Below, in pieces: positions 17,722 through 29,645 of a stretch of DNA of 64,000 nucleotides (position 1 is the first letter of the stretch; every line of letters begins with the position of its first letter). This DNA is from Pseudomonadota bacterium (lineage in GTDB: Bacteria; Pseudomonadota; Gammaproteobacteria; Burkholderiales; Burkholderiaceae_C), in NCBI GenBank assembly GCA_021846965.1, contig JAJZWA010000004.1, positions 1-64,000 of the forward strand, given 5' to 3'. The notes under the pieces are model-generated. The model was not told the DNA's origin. It searched no databases and saw nothing but the letters and a program-made list of their open reading frames with translations. A program made the position numbers and the translations under genes.

Positions 17722-18096
17722 ATGACCACCAAGTTCACTTCCGACCACGAATGGGTCCGCCTGGAATCCGACGGCACCGCGACCGTGGGCATCACCGCGC
17801 ATGCGCAGGACGCGCTGGGCGACGTCGTGTTCGTCGAACTTCCCGCGCCTGGACGCAGCTACGCGCAAAAGGACACCGCCGGCGTGGTCGAGTCGGTGAA
17901 GGCGGCCGCCGATGTGTTCATGCCCATCGCGGGCGAGGTCGTGGCCGTCAACGACGCGCTGGTGGCCGACCCCTCGCTGGCCAACAGCGATCCTCAGGGC
18001 GCCGGCTGGTTCTTCCGCGTGCGTCCCAGCGAGCCCGCGCAGTTCGACGCGCTGCTCGACCAGTCCGCCTACGACCGCCTGCTCGGCGAATCCTGA
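17722..18096 (+). CDS. gcvH: Glycine cleavage system H protein
   Basis: 124 residues, the usual family size. The lipoyl attachment Lys lies in [12 protein letters not shown] near residue 64, and the N-terminus [21 protein letters not shown] is typical. The lipoyl arm shuttles the aminomethyl intermediate between the P, T and L proteins. It sits 94 bp after gcvT and 77 bp before gcvP, and is presumably in the same riboswitch-controlled transcript. No L-protein gene is in the window. Confidence 0.96.
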   Translation: MTTKFTSDHEWVRLESDGTATVGITAHAQDALGDVVFVELPAPGRSYAQKDTAGVVESVKAAADVFMPIAGEVVAVNDALVADPSLANSDPQGAGWFFRVRPSEPAQFDALLDQSAYDRLLGES

Positions 18097-18173
18097 GCGG
18101 GCTTCGCTTCAGGCTCCCGCCCAGCCCGAACGACGCCCGAGCTCCCGAGGCGCCCCATCGCACCGAGGTTTCC

Positions 18174-21101
<2,928 letters not shown>

Positions 21102-21119
21102 CCCGGCAGCCGGTTCAGG

Positions 21120-22193
21120 CTAGACGACACGCACGCGGGGGGCCCCCGCGTGCATCTCGCCGATCACCGCGGCGTGCTCGAAGCCCTCGGAGCGAAACAC
21201 CTCGAGCACCCGCGGCAGCGCCTGCGGCGAGCAGCTGAGCAGCAGGCCGCCGGCGGTTTGCGGGTCGGTGAACAGGCTGCGCGCCAGCGGGTCGGCGCAG
21301 TCGAGCTCGACCTGATCTCCGTAGCTGTTCCAGTTGCGCCCGGAGGCTCCCGTGAGCAGCCCGGAGGCCGCCAGCTCGCGCACCCCCGGCAGCAGGGGCA
21401 CCGAATCGGCGCGGAGGGTCGCGCCCAGGCCCGCGCCGCGGCACAGTTCCAGCGCATGGCCCAGCAATCCGAAACCGGTGACGTCGGTGATCGCATGCAC
21501 GCCGTCGATTTCCGCCAGCAGCGGCCCCGGGGTGTTCAGCTGGGTGGCGGCCCGCAGCATGTGGGCGTAGCCGTCGGCGTCCAGGCGATCCTTTTTCAGG
21601 GCCGCGGAGTAGATGCCCACCCCCAGGCCCTTGCCCAGCACCAGCAGATCGCCCTCGCGCGCGTCGCGGTTGCGCCGGATGCGGTCCGGGTGGCCGATGC
21701 CGATGACGGCGAGCCCGTAGATGGGTTCCACCGAATCGATGGAATGCCCGCCGGCCACCGGGATGCCGGCGCGCGCGCAGGCTTCCTGGCCCCCGCGCAG
21801 GATGCGGGCGATGGTCTCGGCCCCCAGCACGCCGATGGGCATGCCCACGATGGCCAACGCCAGCAGGGGGCGGGCGCCCATCGCGTAGACGTCGGAAATC
21901 GCATTCGTCGCCGCGATGGCGCCGAAGTCGGCGGGATCGTCGACGATGGGCATGAAAAAGTCGGTCGTGGCCACCAGCGCCTGGGTGTCGCTGAGGCGCC
22001 AGACGGCGGCGTCGTCGGAGGTCTCGATGCCCACCATCAACTGCGGGGGCAGGATCGACGGCGCCTGGCGGCGCAGGATGTCCCCCAGCACGCCGGGGGC
22101 GATCTTGCAGCCGCAGCCGCCGCCGTGGGAAAGAGAGGTCAGCCGGGGTTCCGCGCGGGCGGCGCCGGCTTCGGGAGCATGCGTGTCGGACAT
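21120..22193 (-). CDS. selD: Selenophosphate synthetase
   Basis: 357 residues. The N-terminal SHGGGCGCKIAPGVL carries the catalytic Cys and Lys (the family has Cys or selenocysteine here; the codon used is Cys). It is followed by TSDDAAVWRL and TTDFFMPIVDDP (metal/ATP-binding Asp residues), and AGGHSIDSVEPIYGL. It makes selenophosphate from selenide and ATP, the selenium donor for selenocysteine or selenouridine. No selA, selB or selU is in the window, so which route it serves is not visible. It lies 37 bp after the LysR gene on the same strand. Confidence 0.95.
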   Translation of the reverse strand: MSDTHAPEAGAARAEPRLTSLSHGGGCGCKIAPGVLGDILRRQAPSILPPQLMVGIETSDDAAVWRLSDTQALVATTDFFMPIVDDPADFGAIAATNAISDVYAMGARPLLALAIVGMPIGVLGAETIARILRGGQEACARAGIPVAGGHSIDSVEPIYGLAVIGIGHPDRIRRNRDAREGDLLVLGKGLGVGIYSAALKKDRLDADGYAHMLRAATQLNTPGPLLAEIDGVHAITDVTGFGLLGHALELCRGAGLGATLRADSVPLLPGVRELAASGLLTGASGRNWNSYGDQVELDCADPLARSLFTDPQTAGGLLLSCSPQALPRVLEVFRSEGFEHAAVIGEMHAGAPRVRVV

Positions 22194-22230
22194 GAAGGCG
22201 CGACGAAGGGAAAACGGGAAGGGGCGAGGC

Positions 22231-23103
22231 TCACTGCCACGCCAGGCAATGCTCGACAAAGCGCTGCAGGGGTTGCGACAGCACCTTGCGTCGCGGGTGG
22301 ATGCGAAACAGCATGCGCCGCAGCCTGGGCAGCGCGGCGTCCACCCGCAGCAACCTTCCATTATCCAGCCAGTCCTGCACCACGCGCAGCGACAGGCAAC
22401 TCACCCCCATGCCCTCGGCCACCGCGCGCTTGATCGCCTCCGAGTTGCCCAGGTGCATGGTCGAGCCGAAGGTGCCCAGGTGGGGCAGCAGTAGCGACTC
22501 CACCGCCTCCAGCGTGCCCGAGCCGGGTTCGCGCAGGATCCAGCGCGCGGCCGCCAGCGCACCCACCTTCGAGGGCTCGCGCGCCACGGGATGCGAAGGC
22601 GCCGCCACCACGCACAGCTCGTCCTCCACCCAGGGGTGGACTTCGAGTTCCGGGTGGTGGCAGGGCCCCTCGATGAAGCCGATGTCCACGCGGTAGGAGG
22701 CCACCGCGTCGACCACGTCGCGCGTATTGCCCACCTCCAGTTCCACCTGCACCAGGGGCCAGCGGCGCTGGAAGCCCCCCAGCACCGACGGGATCATGTA
22801 ATTGCCCACCGTGGTGCTGGCCCCCACGCGAAGGGCTCCGGCGCCGTCATCGATCAGGTGCTCGATCTCGCGCACCTGGTCCAGCACGGCCAGCGCGCGC
22901 GGCAGCAGCAGGCGCCCGCAATCGTTGAGCACCACCCGCTTGCCCACGCGGTCGAACACCCGCGTGCCCAGCTGGCTCTCCAGCTCGGCCAGCGCGGCGC
23001 TGACCGCCGACTGCGACAAGGCGAGTTGCCTGCCCGCCTCGGTGGTGCTCCCGGTGCGGGCGATCGAGGCCATGACGTCGAGTTGGCGGAGTGTGAGTCT
23101 CAT
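22231..23103 (-). CDS. LysR-type transcriptional regulator
   Basis: 290 residues. It has the N-terminal helix-turn-helix (TLRQLDVMASIARTGSTTEAGRQLALSQSAVSAALAELE) and an effector domain starting LRVGASTTVGNYMIPSVLGGF. The effector part resembles the CysL/YeiE branch, which senses sulfur or sulfite-related signals, but I would not assign an inducer. It is divergent from iscR (396 bp between starts) and upstream of selD on the same strand, so it may influence selD or an unlinked sulfur/selenium gene. Confidence 0.82.
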   Translation of the reverse strand: MRLTLRQLDVMASIARTGSTTEAGRQLALSQSAVSAALAELESQLGTRVFDRVGKRVVLNDCGRLLLPRALAVLDQVREIEHLIDDGAGALRVGASTTVGNYMIPSVLGGFQRRWPLVQVELEVGNTRDVVDAVASYRVDIGFIEGPCHHPELEVHPWVEDELCVVAAPSHPVAREPSKVGALAAARWILREPGSGTLEAVESLLLPHLGTFGSTMHLGNSEAIKRAVAEGMGVSCLSLRVVQDWLDNGRLLRVDAALPRLRRMLFRIHPRRKVLSQPLQRFVEHCLAWQ

Positions 23104-23499
23104 CGAAATTTTCGGTTGATCTCATTTTAAGCGCTGGCACAAGTGGTCGATCTAGGGGCGCACCCGCATGCCTGCCCCATCTCGCCCGACATTCCGGGAA
23201 ATTCCAGCCCCGGGCTCAGGCCCAAAAAACCCTTATCCCACAGTAGCTTGCAAAGTCCTCGATTCCCGCTGGGAACCTGTGGGCATGGCGCGACTCCTAG
23301 GAGTTCGAGCTCGGCGCGCTTGTGACGGCGCGTATCCACCTGCGGTCCTTCGTAAGGCGCCGGGAAGTTGACGAATTCGGTAGGGTTTTCTACAATCCCG
23401 ACTGAATTCGTCAGGTATTGGGCGGTTCCGGCCGCAAGGCACGGCGGCACGGTCGCCGGGCCGCAACGGGCGGATGCGCTCGCACACTTGGAGACCACC
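23104..23499. other. Divergent intergenic region between LysR gene and iscR
   Basis: A 396-bp gene-free stretch. The right end holds the iscR promoter and IscR site. In the left two-thirds I see no gene, hairpin terminator or repeat I can support; the frames that cross it have no ribosome site and no recognisable protein features. Confidence 0.6.
23368..23418 (+). promoter_or_regulatory. iscR promoter with IscR type 1 site
   Basis: A sigma70-type promoter is clear: TTGACG at 23368-23373, a 17-bp spacer, and TACAAT at 23391-23396. Overlapping the -10 and start region, bases 23394-23418 match the 25-bp IscR type 1 consensus at about 22 positions (GACT at 23400-23403, GTC at 23410-23412, TAT at 23416-23418). 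This predicts classical feedback: [2Fe-2S]-IscR represses its own operon. GACGAATTC at 23370-23378 is mirrored by GAATTCGTC at 23404-23412, a 9-bp inverted repeat bracketing the promoter. Confidence 0.85.
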
Positions 23500-24036
23500 A
23501 TGAGACTGACGACCAAAGGACGATTCGCGGTGACCGCGATGATCGACGTGGCGATGCGACAGCACCTCGGCCCGGTGACCCTGGCCAGCATCAGCCAGCG
23601 CCAGCACATCTCGCTGTCGTACCTCGAACAGCTGTTCGGCAAGCTGCGTCGCCACGAGCTGGTCGAATCGGTGCGCGGTCCCGGCGGCGGCTACAGCCTG
23701 GCGCGGCGTCCGGAGGACATCTCGATCGCCGACGTGATCATCGCCGTCGACGAGCCGCTGGACGCCACGCAGTGCGGCGGCAAGTCGAACTGCCAGGGCG
23801 ACGGCGTCGCCGGGCGCTGCATGACCCACGATCTGTGGGCGGCGTTGAACACGCGCATGGTCGAGTTTCTCGACTCGGTCAACCTCAAGACCATGGTCGA
23901 GCAGAACCTGGCGCAGGGCGTGTCCATCGAGCAGACCGCGGTGATCCGCAAGCCCGTCTCCCCGCTGCCTTCGGCCAAGCCGGCCAAGGTCAGGGCCCCG
24001 AACTCGGTGTTCAACCTGGCACAGAACCTGGCCTGA
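23500..24036 (+). CDS. iscR: Fe-S cluster regulator IscR
   Basis: 178 residues, Rrf2 family. The winged helix begins MRLTTKGRFAVTAMIDVAM, and the three cluster-ligating Cys are visible in ATQCGGKSNCQGDGVAGRC near residues 92-107. The conserved His follows in MTHDLW. IscR senses Fe-S demand and represses the isc operon when its [2Fe-2S] cluster is assembled; the matching site lies in its own promoter. The C-terminus has a 30-residue extension rich in Lys/Pro. The ATG at 23500 follows GGAG; an earlier in-frame ATG at 23368 lies in the promoter and is rejected. Confidence 0.95.
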   Translation: MRLTTKGRFAVTAMIDVAMRQHLGPVTLASISQRQHISLSYLEQLFGKLRRHELVESVRGPGGGYSLARRPEDISIADVIIAVDEPLDATQCGGKSNCQGDGVAGRCMTHDLWAALNTRMVEFLDSVNLKTMVEQNLAQGVSIEQTAVIRKPVSPLPSAKPAKVRAPNSVFNLAQNLA

Positions 24037-24132
24037 GCTCCGCGGCGCGGCCCGGGGCGGCGTGCATCGCCGCCCCCCGCAGCCCGCCCGGCGCCCAGAT
24101 CGCAACCCTAGGAATCCGGACTCCCCCCGATC

Positions 24133-25353
24133 ATGCCCACCACCCCGCACTTCCCGATCTACATGGACTACGGCGCGACCACCCCGGTCGACCCGCGCGT
24201 CGTGGAGGCCATGATTCCGTGGTTGTACGAGCACTTCGGCAACCCGGCCTCGCGCAGCCATGCCTGGGGCTGGGAAGCCGAGGAGGCGGTGGAGCGCGCG
24301 CGCTCGCAGGTGGCCGAACTGGTGCATTGCGATCCGCGCGAGCTGGTGTGGACCTCCGGCGCCACCGAATCCATCAACCTGGCCCTCAAGGGCGCCGCGC
24401 ATTTCTACCAGGGGCGCGGGAAGCACATCATCACCCTGCGCACCGAGCACAAGGCCACGCTGGATACCTGCCGCGAGCTCGAGCGCCAGGGCTTCGAGCT
24501 CAGCTACCTGGACGTCGAATCCGACGGCCTGCTCGACCTCGATCGCTTCAAGGACGCGCTGCGCCCCGACACCATCCTGGCCTCGGTGCTGCTGGTGAAC
24601 AACGAGATCGGCGTGATCCAGGACGTGGGCGCCATCGGCGCGCTGTGCCGCGAGCGTGGCGTGCTGCTGCACGTGGACGCCGCGCAGGCCACCGGCAAGG
24701 TCACCATCGACCTGCAGAACAGCCCCATCGACCTGATGAGCCTGGCCTCGCACAAGACCTACGGCCCCAAGGGCGTGGGCGCGCTGTACGTGCGGCGCAA
24801 GCCGCGGGTGCGCATCGAGGCGCAGATGCACGGCGGCGGCCACGAGCGCGGCATGCGCTCGGGCACGCTGCCCACGCACCAGATCGTCGGCATGGGCGAG
24901 GCCTACCGCATCGCGCGCCTGGAGATGGGCACCGAGATCGAGCGCGTGCGCATGCTCCAGTCGCGCCTGCTCGCGGGCATCCGCGGCATCGACGAGGTCT
25001 ACATCAACGGCAGCCTCGAGCGCCGCGTGCCCCACAACCTCAACGCGAGTTTCAATTTCGTCGAGGGCGAATCCCTCATCATGGCCCTCAAGGGCATCGC
25101 CGTGTCCAGCGGTTCGGCCTGCACCTCGGCCAGCCTGGAGCCCTCCTACGTGCTGCGCGCGCTGGGCCGCAGCGACGAGCTGGCGCATTCCTCGCTGCGC
25201 ATGACCATCGGGCGCTTCACCACCGAGGAGCAGATCGACCAGGCGGTGGCGCTGCTCAAGGAGAAGGTGGGCAAGCTGCGCGAGCTCTCGCCCCTGTGGG
25301 AGATGCACCAGGACGGAATCGACCTGAACACCATCCAGTGGGCCGCGCATTGA
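24133..25353 (+). CDS. iscS: Cysteine desulfurase IscS
   Basis: 406 residues. The pyridoxal-phosphate Lys is in [16 protein letters not shown] near residue 213, and the mobile persulfide Cys in [17 protein letters not shown] near residue 330. The N-terminus [15 protein letters not shown] is typical. It takes sulfur from cysteine and delivers it as persulfide to IscU, and it can also feed thiolation of tRNA. Second gene of iscRSUA-hscBA-fdx. Confidence 0.97.
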   Translation: MPTTPHFPIYMDYGATTPVDPRVVEAMIPWLYEHFGNPASRSHAWGWEAEEAVERARSQVAELVHCDPRELVWTSGATESINLALKGAAHFYQGRGKHIITLRTEHKATLDTCRELERQGFELSYLDVESDGLLDLDRFKDALRPDTILASVLLVNNEIGVIQDVGAIGALCRERGVLLHVDAAQATGKVTIDLQNSPIDLMSLASHKTYGPKGVGALYVRRKPRVRIEAQMHGGGHERGMRSGTLPTHQIVGMGEAYRIARLEMGTEIERVRMLQSRLLAGIRGIDEVYINGSLERRVPHNLNASFNFVEGESLIMALKGIAVSSGSACTSASLEPSYVLRALGRSDELAHSSLRMTIGRFTTEEQIDQAVALLKEKVGKLRELSPLWEMHQDGIDLNTIQWAAH

Positions 25354-25399
25354 CCTGCAGCGGCTTCCCGAGCGCCCCAACACGAATCAGGAGGACATC

Positions 25400-25822
25400 A
25401 TGGCCTACAGCGACAAAGTCATCGATCACTACGAAAACCCGCGCAACGTCGGATCCTTCGCCAAGGACGACCCCGCGGTGGGCACCGGCATGGTCGGCGC
25501 GCCGGCCTGCGGCGACGTCATGAAACTGCAGATCAAGGTCAACGAGCAGGGCATCATCGAGGATGCGCGCTTCAAGACCTACGGCTGCGGCTCGGCCATC
25601 GCCTCGTCGTCGCTGGTCACCGAATGGGTGAAGGGCAAGACCCTGAACGACGCGCTGAAGATCCGCAACACCCAGATCGCCGAGGAACTGGCGCTGCCCC
25701 CCGTGAAGATCCACTGCTCGATCCTCGCCGAGGACGCGATCAAGGCCGCCGTCAAGGACTACCAGGAGCGTCACGGTGGCGCCGCGCCGGCAGCCGCCGA
25801 GGCGCAGCAGGCGGCCGCCTGA
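25400..25822 (+). CDS. iscU: Fe-S cluster scaffold IscU
   Basis: 140 residues. The three scaffold Cys are in VGAPACGDVM, TYGCGSAIASSS and KIHCSILAEDAI. The HscA recognition motif LPPVK is present as LALPPVKIH. The protein is about 12 residues longer than E. coli IscU because of an Ala/Gln-rich tail. It receives sulfur from IscS and builds a [2Fe-2S] cluster, released with help from HscA/HscB. An AGGAGG site precedes the ATG. Confidence 0.97.
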   Translation: MAYSDKVIDHYENPRNVGSFAKDDPAVGTGMVGAPACGDVMKLQIKVNEQGIIEDARFKTYGCGSAIASSSLVTEWVKGKTLNDALKIRNTQIAEELALPPVKIHCSILAEDAIKAAVKDYQERHGGAAPAAAEAQQAAA

Positions 25823-25888
25823 GCGCAGGCCCGAGACAGGCCCCCAGAAGGACTCACCATCGAACCCGTCGTACCGGAGCAAGCAGTC

Positions 25889-26212
25889 ATGTCCATCACC
25901 CTGACCGAAAGCGCCGCCATGCACGTCTCGAAATACCTGAGCCAGCGCGGCAAGGGCGTCGGCGTGCGCCTGGGCGTCAAGACCACCGGCTGCTCGGGCC
26001 TGGCCTACAAGCTGGAGTACGCCGATGCGGTCGCGCCGGAGGATCAGGTGTTCGAGAGCCACGGCGTGAAGGTGCTGGTCGATCCGCAGAGCCTGAGCTA
26101 CCTGGACGGCACCGAGCTCGATTTCGTGCGCGAGGGATTGCAGCAGGGCTTCAAGTTCAGCAATCCCAACGAACGCGACCGCTGCGGCTGCGGCGAGTCC
26201 TTCCGGGTCTGA
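25889..26212 (+). CDS. iscA: A-type Fe-S carrier IscA
   Basis: 107 residues. The three conserved Cys of A-type carriers are present: one in [14 protein letters not shown] near residue 36 and the CGC pair in [12 protein letters not shown] at the end. It carries iron or preformed clusters to target proteins. It lies 66 bp after iscU. All ligands look intact. Confidence 0.96.
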   Translation: MSITLTESAAMHVSKYLSQRGKGVGVRLGVKTTGCSGLAYKLEYADAVAPEDQVFESHGVKVLVDPQSLSYLDGTELDFVREGLQQGFKFSNPNERDRCGCGESFRV

Positions 26213-26233
26213 GTTTCCGACACGGACATCGAT

Positions 26234-26848
26234 TTGGACACCGCAGTCCATGGCCGCACGCTCGGCTCGCCACCGCAAGGGGTGAAGGCCGGCGCCGAAT
26301 TCCGCGGCGATCATTTCGCGCTGTTCGGGCTGGAGCCTCGCTTCACGCTGGACACCGAGGGCCTGAGCGGCGCGTGGCGGCGACTGCAGGCGCTGGTGCA
26401 CCCCGATCGCTACGCCGGGGGCGGCGACGCCCAGGCGCGCGTGGCGATGCAGTGGTCCACGCTGGTCAACACCGCCTACCGCACGCTGCTCGATCCCCTG
26501 GCGCGCGCGGGCTACCTGTGCGAGCTTCGGGGCGTGCCCATCGATGCCGAGCGCAACACCGCGATGCCCGTGGATTTCCTCGACGAGCAGATGCAGTGGC
26601 GCGAGGAACTGGATGAGGCGCGCGCCGGCGGCGACCCGCAGGCCCTGCAAGGCCTGGCGGCGCGCGTGGAACAGCGGCGCGGCGAAGTGCTGCGTTCGCT
26701 CGCGCGCCACCTCGACGAGGCGCCGGACGAGCCCGAGGCGCGTGCGCGCGCCACGCGCGATGCGGCCGCCGAGGTGCGCGTGTTGATGTTCATCGAGCGT
26801 TTCCGGCGCGACCTCGCGCCGCGCGCGCCCCGGCCCGAGGCAAGCTGA
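26234..26848 (+). CDS. hscB: J-domain co-chaperone HscB
   Basis: About 204 residues if the TTG at 26234 is used; GTG at 26282, 16 codons later, would start closer to the E. coli protein and is an equal possibility. The J-domain core is [14 protein letters not shown]... [10 protein letters not shown], with the essential HPD tripeptide. The C-terminal helical IscU-binding domain contains [14 protein letters not shown]. HscB delivers IscU to HscA and stimulates its ATPase. The order iscA-hscB-hscA confirms the role. Confidence 0.92.
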   Translation: MDTAVHGRTLGSPPQGVKAGAEFRGDHFALFGLEPRFTLDTEGLSGAWRRLQALVHPDRYAGGGDAQARVAMQWSTLVNTAYRTLLDPLARAGYLCELRGVPIDAERNTAMPVDFLDEQMQWREELDEARAGGDPQALQGLAARVEQRRGEVLRSLARHLDEAPDEPEARARATRDAAAEVRVLMFIERFRRDLAPRAPRPEAS

Positions 26849-26934
26849 CGGCTTTCGCGGGCGCGCCGCGATCCTCCCTTTTTGCGTTTTCCACGAATCC
26901 CTGCCGCGCGGCCCTCCGCGCGAAGACAGCCAGC

Positions 26935-28818
26935 ATGGCCCTGCTCCAGATCTCCGAACCCGGTCAGTCTCCCGACCCCCACCAGCACCGCATCGCCATC
27001 GGCATCGACCTCGGCACCACGCACTCGCTGGTCGCGGTCGTGCGCAGCGGGGTAGCCGAATGCCTGCCCGACGCGCAGGGCCGCGTGCTGCTGCCTTCCG
27101 CCGTGCGCTACGCCGCGCAGGCCCAGGCGCAGGTCGGATGGGAGGCCCTGGCCGCGAAGGTGGACGACCCCCACAACACCGTCGTGTCGGTCAAGCGCTT
27201 CATGGGCCGCGGGCTCGACGACCTCGAGGCGCACCAGCGCCAGGCCTACGATTTCGAGCCGCGCCCCGGCATGGTGGCGCTGCGCACCGCCGCCGGCGTG
27301 AAGACCCCGGTGGAAGTGTCGGCCGACATCCTGCGCGAACTCGGCGAACGCGCCCGCGCGGCGCTGGGGGTCGAGCCGGTGGGCGCGGTGATCACCGTGC
27401 CCGCCTACTTCGACGACGCGCAGCGCCAGGCCACGAAGGACGCCGCGCGCCTGGCCGGGCTGCCGGTGCTGCGCCTGATCAACGAACCCACGGCCGCCGC
27501 GCTGGCCTACGGGCTGGACCGCGCGGCCTCCGGCGTGTGGGCCGTCTACGACCTCGGCGGCGGCACCTTCGACGTCTCCGTGCTGCGCCTGAGCCGAGGC
27601 GTGTTCGAGGTCATGGCCACTGGCGGTGACACGGCGCTGGGCGGCGACGACTACGACCAGCGCGTGGCCACCGAACTGGCGCGCCGCGCCGGCCTGGGCG
27701 AGCTCGACGCCGCGGCGCAGGCGGCCCTGCGACGCGCGGCCCGTCAGGCCAAGGAGAGCCTGAGCACGCAGGAACAGGCGCTGGTGCGCCTGGATCTGGG
27801 CGCGGCCGGGAAGCTGGACACCCTGGTCAGCCGCGAGGACTTCGAGGCCTGCACCCGCGACCTCACCCGGCGCACGGTCGACCTGCTGGCCGGCGTGCTG
27901 GAGGACGCCGGCGTGCTGGCGCAGGACATGTCGGGCATCATCCTCGTGGGCGGTGCCACCCGCATGCCCGCGGTGCGCGAGGCGGTGCGGGCCTTCTTCG
28001 GACGCGCGCCCATGACCGACCTCGACCCCGACGAGGTCGTCGCCATCGGTGCCGCGCGCCAGGCCCATGCGCTGGCCGGCAACACCGAGGACGACACCCT
28101 GCTGCTGGACGTGATCGCGCTGTCGCTGGGCCTGGAGACCATGGGCGGGCTGGTCGAGCGGGTGATTCCCCGCAACAGCACCATTCCCACCGCGCGCGCG
28201 CAGGAGTTCACCACCTACAAGGACGGCCAGACGGCCATGTCCATCCACGTCGTGCAGGGCGAGCGCGACCTGGTGGCCGACTGTCGCTCGCTGGCGCGCT
28301 TCGAGCTGCGCGGCATTCCCCCCATGCCGGCCGGCGCCGCGCGCGTGCTGGTGACCTTCCAGGTGGATGCCGACGGCCTGCTCGAGGTCAGCGCGCGCGA
28401 GGCCAGCAGCGGCGTGCAGGCCCATGTCGAGGTACGCCCCAGCTACGGCCTGGACGACGGCCAGATCGCCGACATGCTGCGCTCGGCCTTCCACCATGCC
28501 GACGTCGACGCGGCCTCGCGCGCGCTGCGCGAGGAGCAGGTCGAGGCCGAACGCCTGCTCGAGGCCACGCGCACGGCCATGCAGGCCGATTCCGACCTGC
28601 TGCGGCCCGACGAACGCGACGCCATCCATGGCGCCATGGCGCAGCTGGCGCAAGCCGCGCGGGGGCAGGACCACCTGGCCATCCGCGACGCCATCGCCGC
28701 GCTGGCCCGGGAGACCGAGCCCTTCGCCGCGCAACGCATGAACCGCAGCATCCAGCGTGCCCTCGCCGGGCGCAGCATCGACAGCCTGGCCGGAAACGAC
28801 ACCGGCAACGGAGAATGA
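26935..28818 (+). CDS. hscA: Hsp70-type chaperone HscA
   Basis: 627 residues. The nucleotide-binding domain has [15 protein letters not shown] near residue 23, [28 protein letters not shown] and [16 protein letters not shown]. The substrate-binding domain begins near residue 390 and the helical lid is Ala/Arg-rich. It is the ISC-specialised Hsp70 that pulls on the LPPVK motif of IscU to release the cluster. Its stop overlaps an in-frame ATG of the fdx gene. Confidence 0.96.
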   Translation: MALLQISEPGQSPDPHQHRIAIGIDLGTTHSLVAVVRSGVAECLPDAQGRVLLPSAVRYAAQAQAQVGWEALAAKVDDPHNTVVSVKRFMGRGLDDLEAHQRQAYDFEPRPGMVALRTAAGVKTPVEVSADILRELGERARAALGVEPVGAVITVPAYFDDAQRQATKDAARLAGLPVLRLINEPTAAALAYGLDRAASGVWAVYDLGGGTFDVSVLRLSRGVFEVMATGGDTALGGDDYDQRVATELARRAGLGELDAAAQAALRRAARQAKESLSTQEQALVRLDLGAAGKLDTLVSREDFEACTRDLTRRTVDLLAGVLEDAGVLAQDMSGIILVGGATRMPAVREAVRAFFGRAPMTDLDPDEVVAIGAARQAHALAGNTEDDTLLLDVIALSLGLETMGGLVERVIPRNSTIPTARAQEFTTYKDGQTAMSIHVVQGERDLVADCRSLARFELRGIPPMPAGAARVLVTFQVDADGLLEVSAREASSGVQAHVEVRPSYGLDDGQIADMLRSAFHHADVDAASRALREEQVEAERLLEATRTAMQADSDLLRPDERDAIHGAMAQLAQAARGQDHLAIRDAIAALARETEPFAAQRMNRSIQRALAGRSIDSLAGNDTGNGE

Positions 28819-28823
28819 GCCCC

Positions 28824-29159
28824 ATGCCCGTGATCACCGTACTTCCGCACCAGGAATACTGCCCGCAAGGCGCCAGGGTCGAGGCCGAACGCGGCACCTC
28901 GATCTGCGAGGCCCTGCTGGAGCACGGTATCCCCATCGAGCATGCCTGCGAGATGTCCTGCGCCTGCACCACCTGCCATGTGATCGTGCGCAAGGGCTTC
29001 GACTCGCTGGGCGAGGCCGACGAGAGCGAGGAAGATCTGCTCGACCGCGCCTGGGGCCTGGAGCCGAGCTCGCGGCTGTCGTGTCAGGCTATTCTCGATG
29101 GCGAGGACGTGACCATCGAGATTCCCAAGTATTCGATCAACCACGCGAAGGAGGGCTGA
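28824..29159 (+). CDS. fdx: ISC-type [2Fe-2S] ferredoxin
   Basis: 111 residues. Four cluster Cys: three in HACEMSCACTTCHV (CX5CX2C) and the fourth in SSRLSCQAIL. This adrenodoxin-like ferredoxin supplies electrons for cluster assembly on IscU. An ATG at 28815 overlaps the hscA stop, but the ATG at 28824 gives the usual MPVITVLPH N-terminus with GGAG upstream, so it is preferred. An iscX gene does not follow; an unrelated gene does. Confidence 0.95.
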   Translation: MPVITVLPHQEYCPQGARVEAERGTSICEALLEHGIPIEHACEMSCACTTCHVIVRKGFDSLGEADESEEDLLDRAWGLEPSSRLSCQAILDGEDVTIEIPKYSINHAKEG

Positions 29160-29160
29160 C

Positions 29161-29643
29161 ATGGACCTACCCACCATCGACCAGGCCTACGCCCAGCTGC
29201 AGGCGCAGGACCAGACCATCGTGCAGGAACTCCAGGCGCTCGCCGGCAAGCTGCAGGCCGCGGCGCAGGGCGGCAACGCCGACGCCCGCGAGTGGCAGCT
29301 CGACCTGCGCGAGCTGGCGCTGGCGGTGCAGGCCCAGCAACAGCAGATGAACGCGCTGCTGCAGGCCATCCACGCCATGTGGCAGGCCGAGCACGAGCGC
29401 ATGCAGGCGGCGGGCGGGCAGGCCGGCGTGCCGGCCGTGGCGCCCCAGCAGGCGCCGGCCTACGCCCCGGGCTATCCCCAGCAAGGCGCCTACCCCCAGC
29501 CAGGATACCCCCAGCAGGGCTACCCCCAGCAAGGCGGCATGGGCTCCATGCTGCGCGGATTCCTGGGCTCGGGCTTCGGGCAGGCGGTGGCCATGGGCGC
29601 GGGCATCGGCCTGGGCGAGGACCTGATCAACCGCATTTTCTGA
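29161..29643 (+). CDS. Unrecognised Gln/Pro/Tyr-repeat protein at the end of the isc operon
   Basis: 160 residues, not recognised. Residues 1-85 are Gln/Ala/Leu-rich and strongly helical with heptad-like spacing (QLQAQDQTIVQELQALAGKL... VQAQQQQMNALLQAI), probably a coiled coil. Residues 95-125 are a flexible linker with repeated YPQQG/YPQPG units. The last 35 residues are Gly/Met-rich (GSMLRGFLGSGFGQAVAMGAG) and may contact a membrane. The ATG follows the fdx stop by 1 bp, and AAGGAGG lies in the end of fdx, so co-expression with the ISC genes is very likely. It occupies the place where many operons have iscX, but shares nothing visible with it. Confidence 0.75.
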   Translation: MDLPTIDQAYAQLQAQDQTIVQELQALAGKLQAAAQGGNADAREWQLDLRELALAVQAQQQQMNALLQAIHAMWQAEHERMQAAGGQAGVPAVAPQQAPAYAPGYPQQGAYPQPGYPQQGYPQQGGMGSMLRGFLGSGFGQAVAMGAGIGLGEDLINRIF

Positions 29644-29645
29644 AG

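Noticed and set aside
23143..23371. Small + strand frames between the LysR gene and iscR
   Set aside because: They lack ribosome sites, are Pro/Ser/Arg-rich and run into the iscR promoter.
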